Origin: an uncultured Eubacteriales bacterium
GTDB taxonomy: Bacteria; Bacillota; Clostridia; Oscillospirales; Oscillospiraceae
Assembly (NCBI GenBank): GCA_900545805.1
Contig: URAL01000020.1
Location: forward strand, 1-29,707
Direction: 5' to 3'
Length of the DNA stretch: 29,707 nt
In this document: positions 1-7,687 of the stretch, one piece after another
Position numbering within the stretch: the first letter of the stretch is position 1
Layout of the letters: each line of letters begins with the position of its first letter
Position numbers and translations under genes: made by a program
Notes under the pieces: model-generated
The model's input: only the letters and a program-made list of their open reading frames with translations
Database searches by the model: none
What the model was told of the DNA's origin: nothing

Positions 1-41
1 CTCACAATGGCTGCCGTCCTCCGAAGCGTCGTCGTGTCTAA
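1..41 (+). CDS. rpsK: 30S ribosomal protein S11, C-terminal end (partial)
   Basis: Only the last 12 codons lie in the window (codons from position 3, stop TAA at 39-41). They read HNGCRPPKRRRV, the highly conserved end of bacterial S11, which binds the platform of the 30S subunit. The position directly upstream of rpsD and rpoA is the usual order in Firmicutes. The gene starts outside the window. Confidence 0.95.
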   Translation, partial: HNGCRPPKRRRV

Positions 42-60
42 TTGAAGGAGGGAAAGACAA

Positions 61-684
61 ATGGCAAGATATACTGAAGCAGTCTGCCGCCTGTGCCGCA
101 GAGAAGGTCAGAAGCTCTTCCTTAAGGGCGACCGCTGCTACACAAAGTGCGCGCTTGAGAACAGATCCTATGCACCCGGCCAGCACGGCCAGGGCCGCAG
201 CAAGAGCTCCGAGTACGGTATGCAGCTTCGTGAGAAGCAGAAGGCAAAGAGATACTACGGCGTTCTTGAGAGTCAGTTCCGCAGCTACTATGAGATGGCA
301 GAGCGCCGTCCCGGCAAGACCGGCGAAAACCTCCTGAGCATCCTCGAGTGCCGCCTGGACAACGTCGTGTACCGCCTCGGCTTTGCAATGAGCCGCGCCG
401 AAGCACGTCAGATGGTCAGCCACGGCCACTTCACCGTAAACGGCCGCAAGGTCAACATCCCCAGCTATCAGGTAAAGCCCGGCATGGTCATTACTCTGAA
501 AGAGAGCAGCCGCGGTCTTGATAAGATCAAGGCCAATGTTGAGGCAAACAGCTCCCGTCCCGCACCCAAGTGGCTTGAGTACGACGCAAACAACATGATC
601 GCAAAGGTCGTCGCAGTGCCCGCACGCGATGACATCGACCTCCCTATCGAGGAGCGCCTCATCGTCGAGTTGTACTCCAAGTAA
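61..684 (+). CDS. rpsD: 30S ribosomal protein S4
   Basis: S4 is a primary 16S rRNA-binding protein that starts assembly of the 30S body. The 207-aa product has the family's usual length. Cys9, Cys12, Cys26 and Cys30 form the zinc-site pattern of the C+ form of S4; many other bacteria have the C- form. The RNA-binding S4 domain lies at about residues 95-160 (RLDNVVYRLGFA, then VSHGHFTVNGRKVNIPS). The ATG at 61 follows a GGAGGG site at 47-52. The gene sits 19 bp after rpsK and before rpoA, so it is part of the alpha operon. In some bacteria S4 represses this operon; a small hairpin lies after this gene, but I cannot show that it is an S4 site. Confidence 0.97.
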   Translation: MARYTEAVCRLCRREGQKLFLKGDRCYTKCALENRSYAPGQHGQGRSKSSEYGMQLREKQKAKRYYGVLESQFRSYYEMAERRPGKTGENLLSILECRLDNVVYRLGFAMSRAEARQMVSHGHFTVNGRKVNIPSYQVKPGMVITLKESSRGLDKIKANVEANSSRPAPKWLEYDANNMIAKVVAVPARDDIDLPIEERLIVELYSK

Positions 685-721
685 TACAGATACCCTCAAT
701 TGGTAAGCTGACAAAACTCAG

Positions 722-738
722 GGCGCAAATCATGCGCC
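722..738 (+). other. Small stem-loop in the rpsD-rpoA leader
   Basis: GGCGCA (722-727) and TGCGCC (733-738) form a 6-bp stem with a 5-nt loop, ten bases before the rpoA ribosome binding site AAGGAGGG (748-755). No T-run follows, so it is unlikely to be a terminator. It could affect rpoA translation or mRNA processing; this is only inference. Confidence 0.4.
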
Positions 739-766
739 GAACTTAATAAGGAGGGTTATATTTAAT

Positions 767-1717
767 ATGATCGAAATAGAAAAGCCGCGTATAGAGTGCA
801 TTGAAACTCCGACAGACAGCTCCTATGGCAAGTACATTATCGAGCCGCTGGAGCGCGGCTACGGCACGACACTTGGTAACTCTCTGCGCAGGGTCTTATT
901 GTCCTCACTCCCCGGTACCGCCGCCACCTCGATCAAAATCGCAGGCGTACAGCATGAGTTTTCGACCATCCCCGGTGTTAAGGAAGATGTGACAGAGATC
1001 GTTCTTAACGTTAAGAGCATCATCGCCCGTCTCCACTCCGCCGAACCCAAGACCGTCTACATTGAGGCCGTCGGCGAAGGCATTGTCACCGCCGGCGACA
1101 TCAAGGCAGACGCCGAGGTCGAGATCCTCAATCCGGAGCAGCCCATAGCCACCCTTGGACCTGACGGTGCGCTCTCCATGGAGCTTACCTTCGATCACGG
1201 CAGGGGCTATGTATCTGCGGACAAGAATAAAACGGCCCAAACCGCAATCGGGACCATCCCCGTTGATTCTATCTACACACCCGTCCTGAAGGTCAACTAC
1301 TCGATCGAGAATACCCGCGTGGGCAATCAGACCGACTTTGACAAGCTGACCATCGAGGTGTGGACGGACAAGACTATCACCGCACGTGATGCGGTGTCTC
1401 TCGGTGCAAAGATTCTCTGCGACCACTTCACACTGTTCACCGACCTGTCCGACGCAGTCGGCAACCGCCCGACCGTCGTCGAAAAGACCGAGACGCAGCG
1501 TGATAAGGTCCTCGAAATGACCATCGAGGAGCTCGACCTGTCCGTAAGAAGCTTCAACTGCCTCAAACGAGCAAACATCAACACTGTTGAGGATCTCATC
1601 TCCAAGACTCAGGACGAGATGATAAAGGTCCGTAACCTTGGCCGCAAGTCCCTCGAGGAGGTCGAGCACAAGCTCGCCATGATGGGACTGTCTCTCGCGG
1701 ACGAGGACAACAACTAA
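767..1717 (+). CDS. rpoA: DNA-directed RNA polymerase subunit alpha
   Basis: The alpha subunit dimerises to scaffold RNA polymerase assembly, and its C-terminal domain contacts activators and UP elements. The 316-aa product is of normal length. The N-terminal domain has the conserved segment RGYGTTLGNSLRRVLLSSLPG at about residues 30-50. The C-terminal domain (about 245-310) has the helix-hairpin-helix LDLSVRSFNCLKRANINTVEDL and ends RNLGRKSLEEVEHKLAMMGLSL, as in most alphas. The ATG at 767 follows a strong AAGGAGGG site. It lies between rpsD and rplQ in the standard alpha operon order. Confidence 0.98.
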   Translation: MIEIEKPRIECIETPTDSSYGKYIIEPLERGYGTTLGNSLRRVLLSSLPGTAATSIKIAGVQHEFSTIPGVKEDVTEIVLNVKSIIARLHSAEPKTVYIEAVGEGIVTAGDIKADAEVEILNPEQPIATLGPDGALSMELTFDHGRGYVSADKNKTAQTAIGTIPVDSIYTPVLKVNYSIENTRVGNQTDFDKLTIEVWTDKTITARDAVSLGAKILCDHFTLFTDLSDAVGNRPTVVEKTETQRDKVLEMTIEELDLSVRSFNCLKRANINTVEDLISKTQDEMIKVRNLGRKSLEEVEHKLAMMGLSLADEDNN

Positions 1718-1741
1718 CTCTAATAAGGAGGAAACACCGAA

Positions 1742-2083
1742 ATGCCCGGAACTAGAAAGCTCGGCAAGACGACCGATCAGCGCATGGCAATGCTCCGTCA
1801 GCAGGTAACCGATCTGCTCGATAAGGGCCGCATGGAGACCACTGTCACCCGCGCAAAGGAGATCGCTCCCATGACCGAGAAAATGATAAGCCTCGGCAAG
1901 AAAAAGGATCTGGCCGCATACCGTCAGGCACTGGCCTTCATCACCCGTGAGGACGTTGCAAAGAAGACCTTTGACGAGCTGAGCGTCAAGTACGCCGACC
2001 GCAACGGCGGCTACACCCGCATCACCCGCATCGGACCCCGCCGCGGCGACGCAGCCGAGATGGCAGTCATCGAGCTGGTCTGA
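1742..2083 (+). CDS. rplQ: 50S ribosomal protein L17
   Basis: L17 binds 23S rRNA near the peptide exit tunnel. The 113-aa product matches the short bacterial form. It opens MPGTRKLGKTTDQRMAMLRQ, a variant of the usual HRKLGRTSSHR start, and carries the conserved block TRITRIGPRRGDAAEMAVIEL at its end. The ATG at 1742 is preceded by AAGGAGG (1725-1731). It is the last gene of the ribosomal operon and is followed 19 bp later by a strong hairpin terminator. Confidence 0.97.
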   Translation: MPGTRKLGKTTDQRMAMLRQQVTDLLDKGRMETTVTRAKEIAPMTEKMISLGKKKDLAAYRQALAFITREDVAKKTFDELSVKYADRNGGYTRITRIGPRRGDAAEMAVIELV

Positions 2084-2102
2084 TCAGCATATAAACAAAG
2101 TA

Positions 2103-2129
2103 AAAGCACCCCGTTTTTCGGGGTGCTTT
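2103..2129 (+). terminator. Terminator of the rpsK-rpsD-rpoA-rplQ operon
   Basis: AAAGCACCCC (2103-2112) pairs with GGGGTGCTTT (2120-2129), with G2113 and C2119 able to extend the stem around a TTTTT loop. The T-run is only three bases before TCAGC, but the GC-rich stem directly after rplQ makes this a convincing terminator or attenuator ahead of greA. Confidence 0.8.
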
Positions 2130-2148
2130 CAGCGTTAGAGGATTAATT

Positions 2149-2652
2149 ATGCATGACGATCTGACGAAACAGGATATTGCAAAAATGCAGGCGGAGCTTG
2201 ACCACCGCAGGCTGGAGCTCATGCCGGAGCTTCTGGAGGAGGTCAAGCGCACCCGCGCCTTCGGCGATCTGAGCGAAAACTTCGAGTATAAGGAGGCAAA
2301 GCGCGCGAAAAACCGCAACGCAAGCCGCATCCGTTATCTCGAAAGCATGATAAAGTCGGCGCATATAATCGACTCCGACTCCGCCGACGACGAGGTCGGG
2401 CTGTACGACAAGGTCGAGATATATATTCCGGAGGATGACGAGACGAATGTTATTCAGGTTGTGACTACCATCCGCACAGATCCATTAAAGGGGCTTATAA
2501 GCCGCGAATCGCCCTTCGGAAAGGCAGTGCTCGGCAAAAAGGCCGGCGATCATATCATGGTGTACGTTAATGACAGCTACAGCTATGAGGCGGTAATAAA
2601 AAGCATCACAAAGGCCGAGGACGACGGCTCGGCGCCGATACTGCAATATTGA
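2149..2652 (+). CDS. greA: Transcription elongation factor GreA
   Basis: GreA rescues backtracked RNA polymerase by stimulating cleavage of the nascent transcript. The 167-aa product has the N-terminal coiled coil (about residues 1-75) with the acidic tip GDLSENFEYKEAK, where the Asp and Glu reach the polymerase active site. The C-terminal FKBP-like domain (about 85-160) has LISRESPFGKAVLGKKAGD, a slightly unusual form of the common ISxxSPIGRAL motif. The ATG at 2149 follows AGAGGA (2136-2141). It stands alone behind the ribosomal terminator and is followed by a bidirectional terminator shared with the convergent lipoprotein gene. Confidence 0.93.
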   Translation: MHDDLTKQDIAKMQAELDHRRLELMPELLEEVKRTRAFGDLSENFEYKEAKRAKNRNASRIRYLESMIKSAHIIDSDSADDEVGLYDKVEIYIPEDDETNVIQVVTTIRTDPLKGLISRESPFGKAVLGKKAGDHIMVYVNDSYSYEAVIKSITKAEDDGSAPILQY

Positions 2653-2681
2653 AAAAAAGCACCCCGACGGGTGCTTTTTTT
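2652..2681 (+). terminator. Bidirectional terminator between greA and the convergent lipoprotein gene
   Basis: A7GCACCC (2652-2664) pairs with GGGTGCT7 (2669-2681) around a 4-nt loop. It has a T-run on either strand, so it can end greA (plus) and the substrate-binding protein gene (minus), whose stop codon is at 2685-2687. Confidence 0.9.
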
Positions 2682-2684
2682 CAA

Positions 2685-3656
2685 TCAAAGTTTCTCCGGA
2701 TACAGCGCCTGCGCTATGGCCTCGACAGCGGGCACGACGCGCATACCGGGCATAGCGTCCTCGAGCGAAAGGCGCACGAAGCGCTCGTTTTTCACGCAGT
2801 CGAGCTGCGAAAGCTGCGGGTCTGCCTTCAAAGCGGCAACCTTGTCATCGTAGCTCGAACCCTCATAGTCATGGATGACGATGCACCACGGGTCGGCAAC
2901 GACAACGGCCGATGCCTCTACCGCGTCCCATGCCTTGCTTATCTCGCCGAACGCGTTTGCGCCCCCCGCGGCGGTGATGCACGCGGTTTCTATGTTTGAC
3001 GTTCCGGCGGTGTAGAGCTTATCGCCTATGAAGCTGTCGAGCACAAAAACGCTTTTGGGCTCCGTTATCTCTCCGAGCTTATCGCTTACGGCCTCAAGTC
3101 GTGTGCACTGCTCGCTTACGAGCTCCTCAATGTTATCGACAAGGAACACCTTACCGAGGTCGCGCAGCTCCTGCCACACCGCCTCAATCGTCTCAGCCTC
3201 GCTGACGTACACCGTAATGCCCGCCTTTTCAAGCTGAGCTACCGTCAGCTCGTCGCTGAATATCCACGAGCTTGCATACAGAAAGTCACAGCCGCTGTCT
3301 ATTATCTGCTGCGCCGTGGGATAGCCGACGCTGAGCGTGGGGATGGCGTCGACCGCGTCGGCGTATTCGGGCAAGGCACCCAGCGAGTGGTTTTCCATAC
3401 ACTTGCCGATGACCTTATCCTCAAGACCGAGCGCGCAGAATACCTCCGTGCAGTTGGGACCTGCCGTCACGACCTTCTGCGGAAGCACGGTGACGGTGCT
3501 GCGCTTGCCGTGATTCTGGAAGCTTACTGGCGCGTAGCTGCTCTCAGGTGTCGGTTCTGCCGTGGGCTGAGCGCTCGGTGCGGGCTCGTCACCCTTGCAG
3601 GCGCACAGCGAAAATGCCATAACAAGGCACAGTATAAATGCAATTATCCTCTTCAT
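2685..3656 (-). CDS. ABC transporter substrate-binding lipoprotein (BtuF/FepB-type, iron/cobalamin family)
   Basis: This is a predicted surface lipoprotein that captures a metal chelate or corrinoid for an ABC importer. The 323-aa product has a basic N-terminus, a hydrophobic signal and a lipobox SLCAC with the lipidated Cys at residue 20, then a Pro/Ala/Glu-rich linker (about 25-45). The mature part follows the helical-backbone type III binding-protein fold, with VVTAGPNCTEVFCALGLED near residues 62-80 and the family-like ending RVVPAVEAIAQALYPE. The start (3654-3656) follows GAAGGAG on the minus strand. No permease or ATPase gene is adjacent, so it must work with a transporter encoded elsewhere. 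Substrate (cobalamin, heme, siderophore) cannot be told from sequence; no cobalamin riboswitch is present upstream. Confidence 0.85.
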   Translation of the reverse strand: MKRIIAFILCLVMAFSLCACKGDEPAPSAQPTAEPTPESSYAPVSFQNHGKRSTVTVLPQKVVTAGPNCTEVFCALGLEDKVIGKCMENHSLGALPEYADAVDAIPTLSVGYPTAQQIIDSGCDFLYASSWIFSDELTVAQLEKAGITVYVSEAETIEAVWQELRDLGKVFLVDNIEELVSEQCTRLEAVSDKLGEITEPKSVFVLDSFIGDKLYTAGTSNIETACITAAGGANAFGEISKAWDAVEASAVVVADPWCIVIHDYEGSSYDDKVAALKADPQLSQLDCVKNERFVRLSLEDAMPGMRVVPAVEAIAQALYPEKL

Positions 3657-3691
3657 GCCTTTCTCCTTCTTCGAGAAATGAATGTTCTCGG

Positions 3692-3720
3692 ATTATACCA
3701 CTATACAATTGGCAATTCAA
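3692..3720 (-). promoter_or_regulatory. Promoter of the substrate-binding lipoprotein gene
   Basis: On the minus strand TTGAAT (3715-3720), a 17-bp spacer and TATAAT (3692-3697) form a strong sigma-A-type promoter. Just downstream, CGAGAA (3672-3677) and TTCTCG (3685-3690) form an inverted repeat close to the expected transcription start, a possible operator or leader hairpin. Confidence 0.75.
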
Positions 3721-3745
3721 CGGGTTTTTGTTAATAAAAAAGGCA

Positions 3746-3774
3746 TTGAGGATGGGAATAAAGTGTGGTAATAT
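3746..3774 (+). promoter_or_regulatory. Promoter of the transglutaminase/dlt-like operon
   Basis: TTGAGG (3746-3751), a 17-bp spacer and TAATAT (3769-3774) lie 40 bp before the first ATG of the operon. It is the only good promoter I see for the seven genes up to 11874, which are otherwise separated by 8 bp or less. Confidence 0.65.
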
Positions 3775-3813
3775 GTATATTTGTCGAAATGTACCTTACG
3801 GAGGCATTGATAT

Positions 3814-5949
3814 ATGGATGAAAACACTGTTTTAGACGAAATACCGGCTGAGGAAACGCCTCGGACGGAGAAAAAAAGCCGAAAAGGCAGACATTCCAAA
3901 CCTAAGAGGAACAAAAAGAAAAACGGCGGCAAAAAGGGGCTTACCATAGCGCTGTGCATAATCCTTGCGCTCACTGCGATAGCTGCGGTGTTCGTGTTTG
4001 TCGTTTACGGCGGACGGCACATGTACCTCAGGGTCGAGCTCGGCGGAGGAGCGCCGGAGGCCTCGGCGTTTATGAAAAACGGCGCGGAGGCGAGCTATGT
4101 CGGCGACGTGAACGTCAGCGAGACTAAAGAGGGCACATACATATTGAAGGTCAAAAGCGGCGGCAAGGTGCGCCCGGAGCTTCTCATTGTGCGCGATACA
4201 AAGGCTCCTGCGACCGACACCACGGAGATAAGCATAACCATTGACGACAAAGCTCTCGACGCAAAGGAAGCGCTCGGCGACGTCAGGGACGCGTCGGAGT
4301 TTACGGCAAAGTGGGTAAACGAGCCGAGCTACGGCGAGGCGGGGACCTACGATTGCAGCATAAAGCTCGAGGACGCCTGCGGCAACAGCCGCACGGCAAA
4401 GCTCACCGTCAAGGTGCTCGGCCTTGTGGACGTTCTGGAGCACGAGGCCGGGCGGCCCAGACCGCAGCTCAAGGACTTCATGGTCGTTGAGCGCGATGAC
4501 GCAAAGTTTGTCACGGATCTTGACGAGATAGCATGGGACAAGCTCGGCGACTATGAGGTCAAGGTCGGGTTTGACGGCAAGACCTATACCTCGACCCTGC
4601 GCATCGTTGACACCACAGCGCCCGCGCCCGATATGATCCCCGTGGCCGTGCTCAAGGGCGGCAAGATAGAGGCCAAGGATATTCCACTGAGCGACGGCGA
4701 CGCGAGCGAGGTAAGCTATGAGTTTACCTCCGAGCCGATACTCTCCAAGGTCGGAACCGTGTCCTGCGGCATAAAGGCGACAGACGCTGTCGGAAACAGC
4801 AGCGATATAAGAGCCAAGATCATCGTCTGCGACGCGATAGCGGAGCTTGAGGCCTCGATGGATACGGTCACGGAAAGAGACGTTCTCGCCGCTCTGGGTG
4901 AGGACTACGCCGGATATAAGCTCGAAAGCGCGGCGTTTGAGCGCACGGCTCTCGGCGCGCACGCCATGGTCTTTTCCAAGGGCAGCGACAGGATAACAGT
5001 CGGCGTCGTCATAAAGGATACCGTAGCTCCAACGGCTGAGGGTATCGACTGCCAATGCAGCACGGGCTACTACTGCGAGCCGATAAAATTTGTTGACAAG
5101 CTGTCCGATATGTCCAGAGTTACGGCAAGGTTCGTAAACGAGCCCGACTGGACCGCAGAGGGCGAGCAGCCTGTGCAGATAGTCCTCACCGACCGCTTCG
5201 GAAACGAGACGACGGTGGACGCAAAGGCGGTCATATCGCCCGACAAGACCGCACCCGCTATCTATGCCGCGCAGGACAGATACTGCTACGTCGGAGAGGC
5301 CGTTTCCTACTTCAAGGAGGTCTTTGCCGAGGATAACGCCGACCCCGAGCCGACGCTGGATGTCGATAAGTCAAAGGTCGATGCCAAGACCGCCGGAACC
5401 TATGATGTTACCTATACGGCGACCGACCATGAGGGCAATACCTCGTCCGTCACGGTGAAATTCACGTTCATCGAAAAGAAGATAAGCGATGAAAAGCTCG
5501 ACGAGGCCGTCGATAAGGTGCTCAAGGAGATACTCACAGACGACATGACCGTTCCCGAGCAGGCAGCCGCGATCTACGACTACTGCTACGGCCATATCAT
5601 TTACACCGGCACGTCCGACAAGACCGACTGGAAGAGCGAGGCCTACCGCGGCCTGACCGAGGGCGTGGGCGACTGCTTTACATTCTACTCGGCAAGCTAT
5701 GCGCTTTTGCAGAAGATCGACTGCCAGGTGCTCAGCGTCGAGCGCATGGGCGGCAAAACAGAGCACTTCTGGTGCCTTGTGAACCTCGGCACGGGCTGGT
5801 ATCACTTCGATACCTGCAACGTCGGCCCGGAGAAGCTGAGATGCTTCATGAAGACCAGCGAGGAGCTTGTGAAATACAGCCAGCAGTACTGGCGCTTTGA
5901 CACAACACTGTATCCTGCTGTTGAGACCGTTCCCTATTCGATGAACTGA
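3814..5949 (+). CDS. Membrane-anchored protein with Ig-like repeats and a C-terminal transglutaminase-like core
   Basis: The 711-aa product has a Lys/Arg-rich cytoplasmic tail (residues 1-42), one membrane segment (about 43-65) and a long outside part. Beta-rich Ig-like repeats run from about 75 to 555; each begins with a D-x-x-A-P-A-like linker (RDTKAPA, VDTTAPAPD, KDTVAPT, DKTAPA), and the last resembles DUF5011-type cell-surface domains. The C-terminal part (about 565-711) is a transglutaminase-like fold with the catalytic triad pattern Cys621 (GDCFTF), His651 (EHFW) and Asp666 (HFDTC). Such cores are known as cysteine peptidases or amide-forming enzymes. The ATG at 3814 follows ACGGAGG. 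It ends 2 bp before the adenylation gene, so it is likely to act with the acylation machinery on the cell surface. Substrate unknown. Confidence 0.88.
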   Translation: MDENTVLDEIPAEETPRTEKKSRKGRHSKPKRNKKKNGGKKGLTIALCIILALTAIAAVFVFVVYGGRHMYLRVELGGGAPEASAFMKNGAEASYVGDVNVSETKEGTYILKVKSGGKVRPELLIVRDTKAPATDTTEISITIDDKALDAKEALGDVRDASEFTAKWVNEPSYGEAGTYDCSIKLEDACGNSRTAKLTVKVLGLVDVLEHEAGRPRPQLKDFMVVERDDAKFVTDLDEIAWDKLGDYEVKVGFDGKTYTSTLRIVDTTAPAPDMIPVAVLKGGKIEAKDIPLSDGDASEVSYEFTSEPILSKVGTVSCGIKATDAVGNSSDIRAKIIVCDAIAELEASMDTVTERDVLAALGEDYAGYKLESAAFERTALGAHAMVFSKGSDRITVGVVIKDTVAPTAEGIDCQCSTGYYCEPIKFVDKLSDMSRVTARFVNEPDWTAEGEQPVQIVLTDRFGNETTVDAKAVISPDKTAPAIYAAQDRYCYVGEAVSYFKEVFAEDNADPEPTLDVDKSKVDAKTAGTYDVTYTATDHEGNTSSVTVKFTFIEKKISDEKLDEAVDKVLKEILTDDMTVPEQAAAIYDYCYGHIIYTGTSDKTDWKSEAYRGLTEGVGDCFTFYSASYALLQKIDCQVLSVERMGGKTEHFWCLVNLGTGWYHFDTCNVGPEKLRCFMKTSEELVKYSQQYWRFDTTLYPAVETVPYSMN

Positions 5950-5951
5950 TA

Positions 5952-7454
5952 ATGAAAAACGTACTTGAATTTCTGGAAAGCAGCGCGCCGCGCTTTACCG
6001 ATAAGACCGCGTTTTCCGGCGGGGAGGAGAGCCTGAGCTTTTCCGAGCTTTTGCGCCTCTCCCGCGCCGGAGGCAGCGCGCTTATTGCGCACGGGCTTAA
6101 AAAAGAGCCGGTCGCGGTGTTTATGAAAAAAGAGCCGAGGACGATAGCCGCGTTCTTTGCCGTTATCTATGCCGGATGCTTCTATGTTCCGCTGGATGCG
6201 TCCATGCCGCTTTACAGGCTGCAAATGATTCTCGGCAAGCTCCTGCCGAGAGCGGTCATCTGCGACGAGGAATCTCGCGAGCTTGCCGAAAGGCTCTCGC
6301 CGGAGGGCAGTGTGATAGAGGCCTCCGAGCTGTTTAAGGCTGAGGAAAACGCCGCGGCGCTCGACGCAGTTCGCGCCGAGAGTATCGATACAGACCCTGT
6401 GTACATCGTCTTTACCTCCGGCAGCACCGGCGTTCCCAAGGGCGTTACGGGCTGCCACAGGGCGCTTATAGACTACGCAAACGCGCTGTGTCCCGTTATC
6501 GGGGCGGATGAGGAAAGCGTATTTGCCATGCAGGTGCCGCTGTATGTCGATGCATGCATGAAGGAGCTGCTGTCGGTCATAAAATGCGGCTCGACGGCCT
6601 GTCTCATGCAGCAGAGCATGTTCATGTCGCCGATAAAGGCCGTGGAGTTTTTAAATGAGCACAGGGTCAATACTTTATGCTGGGTCGCCTCGGCGCTGAC
6701 GATAATATCCGGCCTCGGCGCGTTTGAGGATATAAAGCCCCTTTATATGCGCACGGTCTGCTTCGGCAGCGAGGTCTTTCCCGTAAAGCAGCTCAGGCTC
6801 TGGAAGGAGGCCTGCCCCGGCGCGAGGTTTATTAACCTCTACGGCCCGACGGAGGCGACGGGCATGTCCTTTTACTTCGTCGTTGACCGCGAGCTGTCTG
6901 ACGGCGAGCCCATCCCGGCGGGGCGACCGTTTGACAACACCGGCTTTATGCTGCTGCGCGATGACGATACACAGGCTCTCCCCGGAGAGACGGGCGAGAT
7001 ATGCATCCGCGGCACGGCGCTCACGCACGGATATTTCGACGACCCCGAGCGCACTGCGGCGGCGTTTACGCAAAATCCCTTGAATCCGCACTATCCGGAG
7101 CTCATATACCGCACAGGCGACCTCGGAAGGCTCAACGAGCGCGGCGAGCTGGTGTTTGTCTCGCGCAAGGATCAGCAGATAAAAAACATGGGTCACCGCA
7201 TAGAGCTCGGCGAGATAGAGGCCTGCGCCGACGGCTGCGAGGGCGTTGTACGCTCGTGCTGCCTGTTTGATAAGCAAAAGGGCAAAATATTCATGCTCTA
7301 CATGGGCCCGGCCGACGAAGGGACGCTCGGCAGATATCTTCGCGGCATGCTCCCGCGGTACATGCTGCCGTCGAAAATAAAACGGCTCGACGCTCTGCCG
7401 CTTTTGGAAAACGGCAAGATAGACAGAAATTCATTAAAACTGACGGAGATGTGA
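5952..7454 (+). CDS. Amino acid adenylation enzyme, DltA-like
   Basis: This 500-aa protein of the ANL superfamily should activate an amino acid with ATP and load it on the carrier protein encoded next. Core motifs are clear: A3 FTSGSTGVPKGV, A5 NLYGPTEAT, A7 YRTGDLGRL, A8 around IKNMGHRIELGEIE, and A10 LENGKIDRNSL with the catalytic Lys489. Asp200 (LYVDACM) matches the aspartate that binds the substrate amino group in DltA and NRPS adenylation domains. The position of the DltA pocket cysteine (FCGE) is Gly272 here (FGSE), so the substrate may not be D-alanine. The length equals DltA, with no extra NRPS domain. It starts 2 bp after the transglutaminase gene without a clear ribosome binding site, which suggests coupled translation. 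Confidence 0.88.
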   Translation: MKNVLEFLESSAPRFTDKTAFSGGEESLSFSELLRLSRAGGSALIAHGLKKEPVAVFMKKEPRTIAAFFAVIYAGCFYVPLDASMPLYRLQMILGKLLPRAVICDEESRELAERLSPEGSVIEASELFKAEENAAALDAVRAESIDTDPVYIVFTSGSTGVPKGVTGCHRALIDYANALCPVIGADEESVFAMQVPLYVDACMKELLSVIKCGSTACLMQQSMFMSPIKAVEFLNEHRVNTLCWVASALTIISGLGAFEDIKPLYMRTVCFGSEVFPVKQLRLWKEACPGARFINLYGPTEATGMSFYFVVDRELSDGEPIPAGRPFDNTGFMLLRDDDTQALPGETGEICIRGTALTHGYFDDPERTAAAFTQNPLNPHYPELIYRTGDLGRLNERGELVFVSRKDQQIKNMGHRIELGEIEACADGCEGVVRSCCLFDKQKGKIFMLYMGPADEGTLGRYLRGMLPRYMLPSKIKRLDALPLLENGKIDRNSLKLTEM

Positions 7455-7456
7455 CT

Positions 7457-7684
7457 ATGGACGAAATACTTGAAATACTCGACGGCCTCGGTCTTGACGC
7501 GGATTTTGAAAACTGCACGACGCTTGTTGACGACGGCATACTCGAAAGCCTCGATATCGTCACCATCATCGCGGAGCTGTCCGACGCCTTTGACATCACC
7601 ATTCCGGCGCGCGATATCGTGCCCGAGAACTTTAACTCCGCCGAAGCCATGCTGGGCATGGTAAACCGCCTGCTCGACGAATAA
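7457..7684 (+). CDS. Acyl/aminoacyl carrier protein, DltC-like
   Basis: This 75-aa acidic carrier protein would hold the activated amino acid on a phosphopantetheine arm. The attachment site is Ser31 in GILESLDIV, a variant of the DSL motif; it is followed by helix residues typical of carrier proteins (IIAELSDAFDITIP). I chose the ATG at 7457 because GGAG at 7445-7448 is 8 bases upstream; an in-frame GTG at 7451 overlaps the adenylation stop codon and would add two residues. It sits between the adenylation and MBOAT genes, so the order is A-C-B-D, unlike the A-B-C-D of classical dlt operons. Confidence 0.88.
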   Translation: MDEILEILDGLGLDADFENCTTLVDDGILESLDIVTIIAELSDAFDITIPARDIVPENFNSAEAMLGMVNRLLDE

Positions 7685-7687
7685 GCC

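Noticed and set aside
905..1669. 254-codon frame antisense to rpoA
   Set aside because: It is a shadow of the GC-rich rpoA codons; no ribosome binding site and no recognisable protein.
3657..3813. Cobalamin riboswitch before the binding-lipoprotein gene
   Set aside because: The region is too short and contains two divergent promoters; no B12-box-like sequence was seen.
3832..5055. 407-codon frame antisense to the transglutaminase-core gene
   Set aside because: Long only because of codon bias on the other strand; the plus-strand frame has a promoter, ribosome binding site and clear domains.
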